Origin: Treponema sp.
GTDB taxonomy: Bacteria > Spirochaetota > Spirochaetia > Treponematales > Treponemataceae
Direction: 5' to 3'
DNA length: 37,340 bases
NCBI GenBank assembly: GCA_017470085.1
Contig: JAFUFE010000001.1
Coordinates: 1 to 37,340, forward strand
The notes beneath the pieces are model-generated. The model was given only the letters and a program-made list of their open reading frames with translations, was not told the origin of the DNA and searched no databases. A program made the translations under genes and the position numbers. Below are positions 7,796 to 16,409 of the stretch, piece by piece (the stretch's first letter is position 1; each line of letters begins with the position of its first letter).

Positions 7796-9769
7796 ATGGC
7801 GACATTTCAATTTCAGACGGAAGTCAATCAGCTTTTAAAGCTCATCATCCATTCAATGTATTCAAACAAAGACATCTTTGTGCGCGAAATTATTTCAAAC
7901 GCATCTGATGCGCTCGACAAATTGAAGTACCTTTCAGTTTCCGATGACGCGTACAAGGCGGTGCAGTTTGAACCACGCATTGACATTACGTTTGATGATA
8001 AGGATGCCGTACTGACGGTGCAGGATACCGGCATCGGTATGACTGATGGCGACTTGACGGAAAACTTGGGCACAATTGCGCGTTCCGGAACAAAAGCGTT
8101 CCTTGAAAAACTGACGTCGGATGCGCAGAAAGATTCTTCGCTCATCGGCCAGTTTGGCGTTGGTTTTTATTCTGCATTTATGGCGGCAAAAAAAATCGAT
8201 GTGTATACGCGCAAAGCCGCTGATATCGGCAAAACAATCTGGCACTGGTCGAGCGACGGCACAAACTCATATGAAATTGAAACGCTCATGCCCGACAGCG
8301 ATGTGGCCAAAAAATACGGATTCGACAAGCTGGAAGCGAACGGTTCGGTAATCGAAATGCATCTGAACGACGACAGCAAAGAATATGCGAGCCGTTGGAA
8401 GATTGAAGAATTGGTAAAAAAATATTCAAACCATATTGCTTTTCCGATTTATCTGCATTATACGCAGAATCAGTATGATGACAAAGGGAAAGTGACTGGC
8501 AGCGAGGATAAAGTTGATCAGGTGAATTCGGCGAGCGCTCTGTGGAAGCGCGCAAAGAGCGAGCTAAAAGCGGACGATTATAACGAATTTTACAAAACTA
8601 TCAGCCATGACGGTGAGGATCCGCTCATGTACGTGCATACGCACGCTGAAGGTACGCAGGAATACACCACGCTCATGTATGTGCCGCATCGCGCGCCGTT
8701 CGACATGTATCAGGCGGATTATAAAAGCGGCGTCAAACTGTACGTTAAACGCGTGTTCATTACCGACGATGACCGCGAGCTACTGCCGGCATATCTGCGT
8801 TTTGTGCGCGGCGTTATAGACAGTGAAGATTTGCCGCTCAATGTGAGCCGCGAAATTTTGCAACAAAATCGTATTCTTGAAACAATAAAAACGCAGACGG
8901 TCAAAAAATTGCTCGGTGAATTCAAAAAGCTTGGTGAAGCCGCCGACAAGGCACGGAAAAGCGAATCACCGTCTGACGATGAAATGGCAACGATTGAAAA
9001 ATGGAATACCTTCGTCAAAGAGTTCAATCGCCCGATGAAAGAAGGACTGTACAGCGACTGGGCGAACCGCGATGAGCTTGCAGAAATCGTGCGCTTTAAG
9101 AGCACCGACGAAAGCGGTACTGGAGATGGCCGTTGGACAAGTTTTGCCGACTATGTACAACGCATGAAAACCGACCAGAAGGCAATTTATTACATAACCG
9201 GGTCAGATGAAAAAAATCTGCGCGCTAGTCCGCTGCTTGAAGCGTATCTCAATAAAGGCTTCGAGGTGCTCATCATGCCGGATGAAATTGACGACATCGT
9301 TATTCCGGGGTTTGGGAAATACAAGGATTTTGAACTGAAAGCGGTGAATCGCGCCGGCAGCGACGAAGAATTAGGCGTGGACAAAAAAGAAGCGGAAAAA
9401 AAGGAAAAAGAATACAAGCCGCTCGTAGACAAAATCAAGGAAGCGCTCGGCGATGCAGTTAAAGAAGTGAAACTCAGCAAGCGCCTTTCCGACAGTCCGT
9501 CATGCATTGTTGTTGATGAAAACGATCCATCGTTTCAGATGGAGCGCATGATGCGCGCTATGGGGCAGGTGAACATGGCGGACGTAAAGCCGATTTTGGA
9601 AATCAACAGCGAACATGCACTCGTGCAACGCATCAAAGATTCTGACGACAAAGCGTTGATTGGCGATGTAGCGTTCGTATTGCTCGATCAGGCGCTGTTG
9701 GTGAGCGGAGCGGGCGTCAAAGATCCGGGCGACTTTGTAAAGCGCATGAATCGGCTGTTGAGCAACTAG
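7796..9769 (+). CDS. htpG: Molecular chaperone HtpG (Hsp90 family)
   Basis: A 657-aa bacterial Hsp90, an ATP-dependent cytoplasmic chaperone. The N-terminal GHKL ATPase shows IISNASDALDKL, the DTGIGMT motif, and IGQFGVGFYSAF. The middle domain shows YVKRVFI and the arginine-containing SREILQQNRIL. A charged segment rich in Lys and Glu lies at about residues 530-550, just ahead of the C-terminal dimerisation region. The protein is slightly longer than typical bacterial HtpG. GGGAG at 7786-7790 is 5 nt before the ATG. No clear heat-shock (HrcA/CIRCE) element is visible upstream. A weak hairpin at 7636-7651 (CGGAG/CTCCG) lies between the terminator and the gene. Confidence 0.97.
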   Translation: MATFQFQTEVNQLLKLIIHSMYSNKDIFVREIISNASDALDKLKYLSVSDDAYKAVQFEPRIDITFDDKDAVLTVQDTGIGMTDGDLTENLGTIARSGTKAFLEKLTSDAQKDSSLIGQFGVGFYSAFMAAKKIDVYTRKAADIGKTIWHWSSDGTNSYEIETLMPDSDVAKKYGFDKLEANGSVIEMHLNDDSKEYASRWKIEELVKKYSNHIAFPIYLHYTQNQYDDKGKVTGSEDKVDQVNSASALWKRAKSELKADDYNEFYKTISHDGEDPLMYVHTHAEGTQEYTTLMYVPHRAPFDMYQADYKSGVKLYVKRVFITDDDRELLPAYLRFVRGVIDSEDLPLNVSREILQQNRILETIKTQTVKKLLGEFKKLGEAADKARKSESPSDDEMATIEKWNTFVKEFNRPMKEGLYSDWANRDELAEIVRFKSTDESGTGDGRWTSFADYVQRMKTDQKAIYYITGSDEKNLRASPLLEAYLNKGFEVLIMPDEIDDIVIPGFGKYKDFELKAVNRAGSDEELGVDKKEAEKKEKEYKPLVDKIKEALGDAVKEVKLSKRLSDSPSCIVVDENDPSFQMERMMRAMGQVNMADVKPILEINSEHALVQRIKDSDDKALIGDVAFVLLDQALLVSGAGVKDPGDFVKRMNRLLSN

Positions 9770-10060
9770 CGGAGCAGAGAGTCGGATGTTTCGGTTGTAC
9801 CACGTGCGTCAATCGAATTTGCTGCGCGCGTCTTCGCGTGTTCGTAAATAACCGCGTGTATACAGCGCGCCTTATGCACAGCATTTTTGGGTAAGCGTAC
9901 TTCGGCGGGTTTCGGTTTGCTGTGGTGCCGGCACCGTGTTTGTGCTGGGAGACTGACACGTGCTTGGCGTTAAGCCAGCGCCGCCACGGTGTCGTTTGTT
10001 TTGAGGGCTGTTCGGATGCGTACTGCGTGCGGATAGCCGCAGGCGCGCTGTCCGTTTGCT
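9770..10060. other. Intergenic region downstream of htpG
   Basis: No gene, promoter or clear terminator was recognised in this 291-nt gap between htpG and the convergent beta-barrel pseudogene. Confidence 0.45.
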
Positions 10061-10565
10061 TTAGTTGAATCGGTATTCATAGCTAATCCCGGCGGTCAGG
10101 GTGCGGCGCGTGGCAAACGCTGCGGTGCCATAGCCGGTTGTTTGCCGCAGGCCGCTTTTGGAAAAATCGAGCAGGTAGCGTGCCCCGATTAAAACCGAAT
10201 CGCACAGTGGTGGAAAATGGAATATCGGCAAAGAACTGCACCATGATGTCTGCGGTATGCCAATAAAGGTCAAAGGAATCGGTACCATTAGTGAGCCGGA
10301 AGCGATTTCCAAACAGAAGCTGTATCTCTGGCTGAATGCCGACCGTCGCTTTTACGAGCGGAAAGCCGAATTTGCCGTATATACTTCCACCACCTCCGGG
10401 AAGAGTCATTTTTTGTGTATACGGCGCCAATGCAAAAGCGCCTTCAGCGGTGGTGCCGGTACCGTTTATGGCGATGTTCCCGTGTATGCCGATTGCGTAT
10501 TCAACCGCGGATGCAGAGCATAGGTACACAACGGCGAGTGCCGCTACAATGGCAATTTTTCTCAT
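10061..10565 (-). pseudogene. Small outer-membrane beta-barrel protein, frameshifted
   Basis: The frame starting at 10565 opens with a clear signal peptide (MRKIAIVAALAVVYLCSASA) and alternating hydrophobic strands rich in Gly, Tyr and Phe. It runs into unlike sequence after about residue 120. A second frame ending at 10061 continues the pattern, with strand-like ARYLLDF and TAGISYEYRFN, and ends with the terminal aromatic pattern of barrel proteins. The two overlap around 10190-10240. The span of 505 nt is one more than a multiple of three, so one inserted base (or two lost) would restore a protein of about 167 aa, the size of an 8-strand barrel. GGAGG (minus strand, 10573-10577) precedes the ATG. 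The frameshift could be real, or a sequencing error. Confidence 0.65.
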
Positions 10566-10584
10566 TTTTAGGCCTCCGGCGAAC

Positions 10585-10590
10585 AGTATA
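10585..10590 (-). promoter_or_regulatory. Probable -10 box of the beta-barrel gene
   Basis: TATACT on the minus strand, 19 nt upstream of the ATG and just before the GGAGG ribosome binding site. It lies in AT-rich sequence, but no good -35 is evident at the standard distance. Confidence 0.4.
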
Positions 10591-10943
10591 GCAAAAAATT
10601 TGATTTTTGTACTACAATTTATGAAAATATAGTTATTTTTTATACATAAACTGATAACAACCGCACTTTACCCTATGGTATGCACAACGCACGGTGTGAC
10701 AGCACCATGTCCATGGTGCGATACACAAACATAACCGTAAATGTGCCGAACGATGTTCAATGCGGTAAAACGGCTTGTGTTCACGTCGGAGCGGTTGCTG
10801 AAAGCACATTGAGAAAATTGAGAAAGTGGTGTGCTGTTTTCCGATTGCGGGCAACACGCCGCGGCGGCACGGCCGGGATGATATTTTACCTGCGGTTTTG
10901 GGCGTGCTTGCGTGTATCCGGCAGAGAGCCATGCGCGTGCCAT
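10591..10943. other. Intergenic region upstream of ribD
   Basis: Open frames here lack ribosome binding sites and family features. I see no gene. The functional content is at its right end, where the ribD promoter and operators begin at 10944. Confidence 0.5.
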
Positions 10944-10961
10944 TAGTTTTACATAAAACTA
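10944..10961. promoter_or_regulatory. Upstream palindromic operator of the ribD promoter
   Basis: Perfect 8-bp arms TAGTTTTA and TAAAACTA around a 2-bp centre (CA). It lies immediately upstream of the -35 box. A second copy with the same arms and centre TG lies at 10975-10992, 31 bp away centre to centre. That is about three helical turns, so both sites face the same side of the DNA. Symmetry and length resemble operators of MarR-type dimeric repressors such as FabT boxes; the real regulator is unknown. Confidence 0.8.
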
Positions 10962-10962
10962 C

Positions 10963-10991
10963 TTGACATAGATTTAGTTTTATGTAAAACT
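10963..10991 (+). promoter_or_regulatory. ribD promoter, predicted leaderless start
   Basis: A consensus TTGACA at 10963-10968 is followed after 17 bp by AAAACT (10986-10991). This is a poor -10 hexamer but is preceded by TG at 10983-10984, as in extended -10 promoters. The -10 ends 6 nt before the ATG at 10998, so transcription should begin at or next to the start codon. There is no Shine-Dalgarno sequence. Confidence 0.6.
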
Positions 10992-11000
10992 AAATCTATG
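10967..11000. promoter_or_regulatory. Downstream operator extended to a 34-bp palindrome ending on the ribD ATG
   Basis: The core operator is 10975-10992 (arms TAGTTTTA/TAAAACTA). The symmetry extends without mismatch to 16-nt arms, 10967-10982 and 10985-11000. The left end overlaps the -35 box and the right end is the start codon itself. A bound dimer would cover the -10 and start site and so should repress. If transcription started further upstream, the same sequence could also fold and mask the start codon. Confidence 0.85.
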
Positions 11001-12179
11001 ATTTCCGCTGAATGTGAAGAGCAGTATATGTTCCGTGCCGTCGAGCTGGCACGCCGTGGCAGCGGGCGCGTTAATCCAAATCCGCTGGTTGGGGCGGTGC
11101 TGGTAAAGGACGGCGTTGTAATCGGTGAAGGCTGGCACGATTGTTTTGGCGGCGCGCACGCGGAACGGAACGCCTTTGATCAGGCGGGCGGGATTGCTAC
11201 GTGCGCGGGCGCTGATCTATACGTAACACTTGAGCCGTGCTGTCACACCGGAAAGCAGCCGCCGTGTACAGAGGTAATTATTGCAGCGCGGATTCGCCGC
11301 GTGTTCATTGGTTCGCGGGATCCAAATCCTCAGGTGAACGGCAACGGCATTTCAGTGTTGCGTGATGCAGGAATTGACGTGTATACTGACGTTTTGCGAG
11401 CGGAATGCGACGCTTTAAATGCGGTGTTTTTTCATTACATAACGACAAAAACGCCGTATGTTATCATGAAATATGCGATGTCGGCGGACGGACAGACCGC
11501 GTGCTACACCGGCAGCAGTCAGTGGGTCACCGGGGAAGCGGCGCGGGCATGTGTGCACGAAGAGCGTGCCCAGTATATGGCGGTGATGACCGGGGTGCAG
11601 ACGGTGATTGCAGATGATCCGCTTTTGACGTGCCGAGCGCCGCAGCTGCAGGGAGCCCGTATGCCGGTGCGAATCGTATGCGATACGGAGCTTCGCATAC
11701 CGCTTTCCTGTCGGTTGGTACAGACGGCGCGCGACTATCCGTTGATTGTGGCATGCGCGGCACCGCGTACTGATGGACAGGATACTGCTGAATACACAGC
11801 AAAAAAAGCGGCGCTTGAAGCTGCCGGTGTAACGGTTATCGCGGTGCCGCGTGTGTCGCAGACCGATGCCGGTGATGGCATTCCGCGTATTGATTTGCGG
11901 GCGCTGATGGCGGTGCTCGGCGCGCGCGGTATTGACAGCATTGTGCTTGAAAGCGGCGGCACGTTGAACGGCACTGCGCTTGAATGCGGCATTGTGCAGA
12001 GAGTACAGGTGTTTGTAGCTCCGGCGCTCTTTGGAACAGCGTGCAACGGTACGCGGATTTTTACGCCTGTGCGTGGCTGTGCCGCCGTGAATCCATGCGC
12101 GGCGATCCGTTTGAGCGCGCCGCGTATCCGCACCTTTGCCGATGACGTGCTGCTTGAGTATGACGTGATACCGGCGTAA
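10998..12179 (+). CDS. ribD: Bifunctional diaminohydroxyphosphoribosylaminopyrimidine deaminase / reductase
   Basis: A 393-aa protein for steps two and three of riboflavin synthesis: deamination, then NADPH-dependent reduction of the ribosyl side chain. The deaminase domain (about 1-145) has the zinc motif HAE (54-56) and PCCHTGKQPPC, with C81 and C90 as likely ligands. The reductase domain follows with KYAMSADGQTA, the TVIADDPLLTCR segment, RIVCDT and VLESGGTLNG. The start at 10998 fits the usual N-terminus (EEQYMFRAVELA). There is no Shine-Dalgarno sequence, and the promoter predicts a leaderless mRNA. First gene of the rib cluster, under two palindromic operators. Confidence 0.95.
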   Translation: MISAECEEQYMFRAVELARRGSGRVNPNPLVGAVLVKDGVVIGEGWHDCFGGAHAERNAFDQAGGIATCAGADLYVTLEPCCHTGKQPPCTEVIIAARIRRVFIGSRDPNPQVNGNGISVLRDAGIDVYTDVLRAECDALNAVFFHYITTKTPYVIMKYAMSADGQTACYTGSSQWVTGEAARACVHEERAQYMAVMTGVQTVIADDPLLTCRAPQLQGARMPVRIVCDTELRIPLSCRLVQTARDYPLIVACAAPRTDGQDTAEYTAKKAALEAAGVTVIAVPRVSQTDAGDGIPRIDLRALMAVLGARGIDSIVLESGGTLNGTALECGIVQRVQVFVAPALFGTACNGTRIFTPVRGCAAVNPCAAIRLSAPRIRTFADDVLLEYDVIPA

Positions 12180-12223
12180 GTAAAATTAACGGCAGCAATT
12201 TGTGGTGGGCGGAAAGAAAAGGG

Positions 12224-12268
12224 TTCCAGGGGAAAGAAAACCCGCGGCGGGTGTGCGTTCCCCTGGAA
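12224..12268 (+). promoter_or_regulatory. Nested hairpin between ribD and ribE
   Basis: An 11-bp perfect stem (TTCCAGGGGAA at 12224-12234, TTCCCCTGGAA at 12258-12268) encloses a second hairpin (ACCCG 12240-12244, CGGGT 12248-12252, 3-nt loop). It lies in the 110-nt gap before ribE and ends 21 nt before its ATG. It has no T-run, so it is unlikely to terminate. It may stabilise the ribE message or affect ribosome loading. It does not match the FMN riboswitch consensus that I know. Confidence 0.65.
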
Positions 12269-12289
12269 AATCTGAGGAGCGAGGAAGCG

Positions 12290-12952
12290 ATGTTTACAGG
12301 ACTTATAGAAGAGCTCGGAACGATACGGGGGGTGAAGCAACGGGACGAGTCGATGGCGGTGACCATCGGCTGTCGGACAGTTCTTGAAGGATTACGGTGC
12401 GGAGACAGCGTTGCGGTAAATGGCATCTGCCTGACGGCGACCGCGATTGGGAGCAGTGAATTTGTTGCTGATGTTATGCCCGAAACATTTCGCCGGACGA
12501 CGTTACGGCTGTTGCATCGCGGCGAAACGGTTAACCTTGAACGAGCGATGCGCGCTGATGGACGGTTCGGCGGGCATGTGGTGAGTGGCCACATCGACGG
12601 CACGGGAGTGATACAGCATGTGGCGGAATACGGCAATGCATTTCTGTATCGCGTTCGTGTAGGGCTGGATATTCTGGCGGGCATCGTGCCCAAAGGTTCG
12701 GTGGCGGTAGACGGTATCAGTTTGACCGTGGTGTCAGTTGAAGCAGCAGATCATGCGGACGGCTGTTTTACCGTTTCCGTCATTCCGCACACGCGGCGGC
12801 AGACGATTCTGGCAGAGAAGCGGCGCGGGAGCCCGGTGAACATTGAATGCGACGTAATCGGAAAATATGTCCGGAAATATACAGCGGCATTCGCTGCAGC
12901 GGGTGGCCGTGTGGAGTCGGCAGCTGTGCCACACGCCGTGCACTACGGCTGA
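12290..12952 (+). CDS. ribE: Riboflavin synthase, alpha subunit type
   Basis: A 220-aa riboflavin synthase that dismutates two molecules of 6,7-dimethyl-8-ribityllumazine to riboflavin. The start MFTGLIEE is the family's near-invariant N-terminus, which fixes the ATG at 12290 and excludes an upstream in-frame ATG at 12200. GAGGA at 12281-12285 lies 4 nt before it. Two lumazine-binding repeats are visible, with VNGICLTA and SGHIDGTG in the first and second halves, and VPKGSVAVDGISLTV then VIPHT towards the end. The C-terminal tail is slightly extended. Confidence 0.95.
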   Translation: MFTGLIEELGTIRGVKQRDESMAVTIGCRTVLEGLRCGDSVAVNGICLTATAIGSSEFVADVMPETFRRTTLRLLHRGETVNLERAMRADGRFGGHVVSGHIDGTGVIQHVAEYGNAFLYRVRVGLDILAGIVPKGSVAVDGISLTVVSVEAADHADGCFTVSVIPHTRRQTILAEKRRGSPVNIECDVIGKYVRKYTAAFAAAGGRVESAAVPHAVHYG

Positions 12953-13070
12953 TGCGTTCTGTGTGTTGCGTGATGTGCTTATTTGACGCAGCATATACGA
13001 TAGAGCGTGATGTTCGCTGAAGGCCGTGCTCTTTGCTGTCGGCGTCGCTGCGTATGAATCGGATGGTAAT

Positions 13071-13091
13071 AACGAAAGCGTATTCGTTTTT
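13071..13091 (+). terminator. Weak hairpin plus short T-run ahead of ribBA
   Basis: AACGAA (13071-13076) and TTCGTT (13083-13088) form a 6-bp stem with a 6-nt loop followed by TTT. This is too weak to call a firm terminator, but it is the only such structure in the ribE-ribBA gap of 196 nt. Confidence 0.25.
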
Positions 13092-13148
13092 GCGGGAAGC
13101 GGGTACCGCAACAAAGTATAGGAATGAACACGATGGAGGATTGATAGT

Positions 13149-14375
13149 ATGGAATCGTTTGAGACAGTGGCAGCGTTTGCTGCGATAGAAGATGCCATTG
13201 CTGATATTCGCAACGGCAAGATGGTCATGGTGGTTGACGATGAAAATCGCGAGAATGAAGGTGATCTCATTGTCGCTGCCCAGTTTGCGACGCCTGAAAT
13301 CGTCAATTTTATGGCGAGCAATGCAAAGGGACTGATCTGTATGCCGCTGTCACGCGTGCAGGCAGATAAACTGCACCTTGAACCGATGACGGGCAAAAAT
13401 ACCGACAGCCACAGCACGGCGTTTACCGTGAGCATCGATGCGGCACAGACCACAACCGGTATCTCTGCGTTAGAACGGAGCGTGACAGCGCAGTTGGCTG
13501 CTGCCCCGGACGCGAACGCGGATGACTTTCGTCGTCCCGGGCATATGTTTCCGCTGGTGGCTGTTGACGGCGGCGTACTGATGCGGCGGGGACACACGGA
13601 GGCAACAGTTGACCTGTGTACACTTGCGGGTTGTGCGCCGGTTGGACTGTGCTGTGAAATCATGAATGCCGATGGCACCATGGCGCGGCTTCCTGAATTG
13701 CGCCAGTGTGCCGCCGAGTGGAATATCAAACTTATTACGATTGAAGCGTTGGCACAATACCGCAAAAAGCATGAAACGCTTATGGAATGTGCGGCACGAG
13801 CGCAACTCCCGACACGCTATGGCGCCTTTACTATTTATGCGTTTGTCAACCGGGTGACAGGCGTGCATCACACGGCGCTGGTTATGGGAGACATAGCGGA
13901 TGGCGCTCCGGTTTTGTGCCGCGTGCATTCAGAATGTTTGACGGGCGACACGCTCGGGTCGCTCAAATGCGACTGCGGGCAGCAGCTTGATACGGCGCTC
14001 AAAAAGATTGCGGACGAAGGGCGCGGCGTGCTGGTGTACATGCGGCAAGAAGGACGCGGCATTGGGTTTGTCAATAAAATACGTGCCTATGCGCTCCAGG
14101 ATGAAGGCTACGATACCGTCGATGCTAATTTAAAGCTCGGACTGCCGGAAGACGCGCGCGATTATTCGGAAGGCATTCAAATACTGGAACAGCTCGGCGT
14201 GCATCAGCTCAAGCTTATGACGAATAATCCACGAAAGATTTACGGGCTTGACGCAAAAGACTGCGGGCTTGAGATTATTGAACGCGTGCCGCTTGAAATC
14301 GCGCCGCGCGCACAGGATACATTCTATTTAGCGACAAAACGTGTTCGCATGGGGCATCTGCTTTCAAATGTGTGA
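13149..14375 (+). CDS. ribBA: Bifunctional DHBP synthase / GTP cyclohydrolase II
   Basis: A 408-aa fusion that makes both riboflavin precursors. The N-terminal domain (about 1-205) forms 3,4-dihydroxy-2-butanone 4-phosphate from ribulose 5-phosphate and has [15 protein letters not shown] and [12 protein letters not shown]. The C-terminal domain (about 210-405) opens GTP and releases formate. It has the zinc cysteines in [16 protein letters not shown], followed by [26 protein letters not shown] and LMTNNPRKI. Both active sites look intact. GGAGGA at 13135-13140 is 8 nt before the ATG. Confidence 0.96.
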   Translation: MESFETVAAFAAIEDAIADIRNGKMVMVVDDENRENEGDLIVAAQFATPEIVNFMASNAKGLICMPLSRVQADKLHLEPMTGKNTDSHSTAFTVSIDAAQTTTGISALERSVTAQLAAAPDANADDFRRPGHMFPLVAVDGGVLMRRGHTEATVDLCTLAGCAPVGLCCEIMNADGTMARLPELRQCAAEWNIKLITIEALAQYRKKHETLMECAARAQLPTRYGAFTIYAFVNRVTGVHHTALVMGDIADGAPVLCRVHSECLTGDTLGSLKCDCGQQLDTALKKIADEGRGVLVYMRQEGRGIGFVNKIRAYALQDEGYDTVDANLKLGLPEDARDYSEGIQILEQLGVHQLKLMTNNPRKIYGLDAKDCGLEIIERVPLEIAPRAQDTFYLATKRVRMGHLLSNV

Positions 14376-14567
14376 TTGTCTGTGTGTAGCGTAGTTTTGT
14401 GGCGCGGCGGGCGGCAGAACGCGGGCGCACGAGCCGGCAGTGGCAGGGGAAAGCGTGTTGTGCAGCACAGGGGGTAATGTGTTGCCGTACGTTTAGCCTG
14501 GCGGTTGTTGTGTGTGGGCGATTACTTGGATGCGGAGATGATAATTTTTTAGAGGAGGAACAATACT

Positions 14568-15032
14568 ATGAAAATTATCGAGGGAAATGTCACTGGCAGT
14601 AGCTCAATCCATATCGGCATTGTCGCCGCGCGGTTCAATGACGCTATTGTTTCGCGGTTAGTTGATGGCGCGGTTGACGGACTGGTGCGCCACAATGTAT
14701 TGGAAGAAAACATTACGCTCGTAAAAGTGCCGGGTGCGTTTGAAATTCCGGCGGCGGCAAAACGTATGGCGGAGAGCGGCGCATATGACGCCATCATTTG
14801 TCTGGGCGCTGTTATCCGCGGGCAGACAACGCATTACGACTACGTCTGCAATGAAGTGTCGAAAGGCATCGCACAGATTGCACTTGCTGTGGGGCTTCCG
14901 ATTATGTTCGGTGTACTCACTACGGAAAATGTGGAGCAGGCGATGGATCGCGCAGGGACAAAGCACGGCAATAAAGGGTACGATTGTGCACTCGGCGCCA
15001 TCGAGATGCTCAACGTTTTACGACAGTTGTAA
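14568..15032 (+). CDS. ribH: 6,7-dimethyl-8-ribityllumazine synthase
   Basis: A 154-aa lumazine synthase that joins the pyrimidine from the RibD branch with dihydroxybutanone phosphate. Visible motifs are [30 protein letters not shown] with the catalytic histidine, and [16 protein letters not shown] followed by GNKG. Members form 60-subunit icosahedral capsids or pentamers; which one applies here cannot be told from sequence. AGGAGG at 14553-14558 precedes the ATG by 9 nt. With ribD, ribE and ribBA it completes the canonical rib gene set. Confidence 0.96.
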   Translation: MKIIEGNVTGSSSIHIGIVAARFNDAIVSRLVDGAVDGLVRHNVLEENITLVKVPGAFEIPAAAKRMAESGAYDAIICLGAVIRGQTTHYDYVCNEVSKGIAQIALAVGLPIMFGVLTTENVEQAMDRAGTKHGNKGYDCALGAIEMLNVLRQL

Positions 15033-15104
15033 GTAATTTTTTGTGGTGATTAAAAACTGCCTGTAGATTCAGGGAGGGGGGTAAGCGTGTTGCAATTACT
15101 GCAC

Positions 15105-16217
15105 TTACTGGGTTGCAGATAAGTCGATGTATGCCTGTACTATTGCGTCAAAATAGGTGCGGTTCGATTCGTATGCGGTGTAAAATACCGTGAGCGTAAA
15201 CAATGAATATGTTTCCGCCCCATTCGGTGACAGTACGTATACGGTACAGGTTTTTGTGTTGCTGTTCGGCTGATAAAAGACCAGCCGACACACTTTTTGC
15301 ACGTCGGTGTCTGAAACAGTGTTTTGGGGGCTTTGGGGCAGCATTTCTATGTGTTGCCAGTCGGGATATGAATATTCGCCGCCGTGTATGAGCCGCCGGA
15401 GCAACAGTGCCATGGCGATGTCTGTAGACATGGTGCTGACGGGAACAGATGCCACAGAGACAATGGCCGTGTCGCCCAGCAGCCACAGGTTGTCCATCGA
15501 CTGTGTCCACTGCGAGTCGAGCAGGACGCGCTGCCCGTCAGCAGTTGTGTACTGTTGTCGTGGCGCATTTTTGTCGTGTACAAAACGGTGGCGCGTGTCG
15601 CTGTGGTCTTCCAGCATACCGATAAAATCCGCAAATGATGTATCGTCTGATGAACGGAGTCGCCCTGTCGTTGTCAGTATAAAAATCGCTGCTCCATCGT
15701 GCGTCGAAATCCGTTCCAAATTGAAAAGCGGTACGAGGCTGTTGTATTCACATATAATTTTGCCACCGAACTGTGCAAAATCATCGGTCGTTTTTTTTGT
15801 TGTGCCGACTGTCGTCGGAATAGTGCCTACTTTAATCCGACGCGCGTTAAACTCATACAACAGGTCGTGTAGATAATTTATGATGTCTGTGTCATCAGCA
15901 GTCGCTGCGCCGGTAATGCGTTCTCCGGTTAGCTTGATGTACGGTGCAGTCGGGTCAAGCGTAAGAAATAGTTGAATGTCGATTGCCGGCTGCTGGCTGA
16001 CTGGCGGTGCGTAATAGCGGGCGGCATACGTTGCGTCATCGTAATACAAAAAACCGATATATGATTTCCGGATGAACGTTCTGTCTTCGTAATATACATA
16101 CTCGCCGGAAACATCAGCGATGGATGGGGTAAATCCCGGAAGTGCCGAAAGATGCGTGCAAAGAATGAATGTTCCCGCAATAAAAAAGACGCATTTCTTT
16201 ATGAATGATGCCGCCAT
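15105..16217 (-). CDS. Secreted protein of unknown function
   Basis: A 370-aa protein I do not recognise. It has an N-terminal signal peptide (charged start, hydrophobic core, likely cut after about residue 25 near LSALPG) and no further membrane helix. It should therefore be periplasmic or surface-exposed. The rest is a mixed alpha/beta sequence with many Tyr and Asp residues and few cysteines. No catalytic motif is evident. There is no good Shine-Dalgarno sequence before ATG 16217. It faces ribH convergently and is divergent from the ECF component gene. It may be a conserved spirochaete protein; this is a guess from context. Confidence 0.7.
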   Translation of the reverse strand: MAASFIKKCVFFIAGTFILCTHLSALPGFTPSIADVSGEYVYYEDRTFIRKSYIGFLYYDDATYAARYYAPPVSQQPAIDIQLFLTLDPTAPYIKLTGERITGAATADDTDIINYLHDLLYEFNARRIKVGTIPTTVGTTKKTTDDFAQFGGKIICEYNSLVPLFNLERISTHDGAAIFILTTTGRLRSSDDTSFADFIGMLEDHSDTRHRFVHDKNAPRQQYTTADGQRVLLDSQWTQSMDNLWLLGDTAIVSVASVPVSTMSTDIAMALLLRRLIHGGEYSYPDWQHIEMLPQSPQNTVSDTDVQKVCRLVFYQPNSNTKTCTVYVLSPNGAETYSLFTLTVFYTAYESNRTYFDAIVQAYIDLSATQ

Positions 16218-16409
16218 GTTTTTTAAACAACGGGAAACAGCGCACGTTACGGACTGGTAAAATCATCTGTTTGTAAAAAGTATCTTGCATAATGCCGTAC
16301 AGTTCGGTATAACCAAAGAGCGGGCAAACATTGTTTTTTTGCAGGAAGATTGTAGCGGGTATGTGCGCCTGAAGAAAATAAATCGACACAAGGAGAAGGA
16401 GTATCGATT
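16218..16409. other. Divergent intergenic region
   Basis: Separates the secreted-protein gene from the ECF component gene. CATAAT at 16288-16293 is a possible -10 for the plus-strand gene, but no good -35 accompanies it. No known riboswitch motif was recognised. Confidence 0.35.

Noticed and set aside
10566-10997. FMN riboswitch upstream of ribD
   Set aside because: None of the conserved riboswitch segments were found and the transcript appears to start at the ATG.
12734-13765. 343-aa open frame on the minus strand
   Set aside because: It runs antisense through ribE and ribBA, both firmly identified. Composition is that of a mirror frame.
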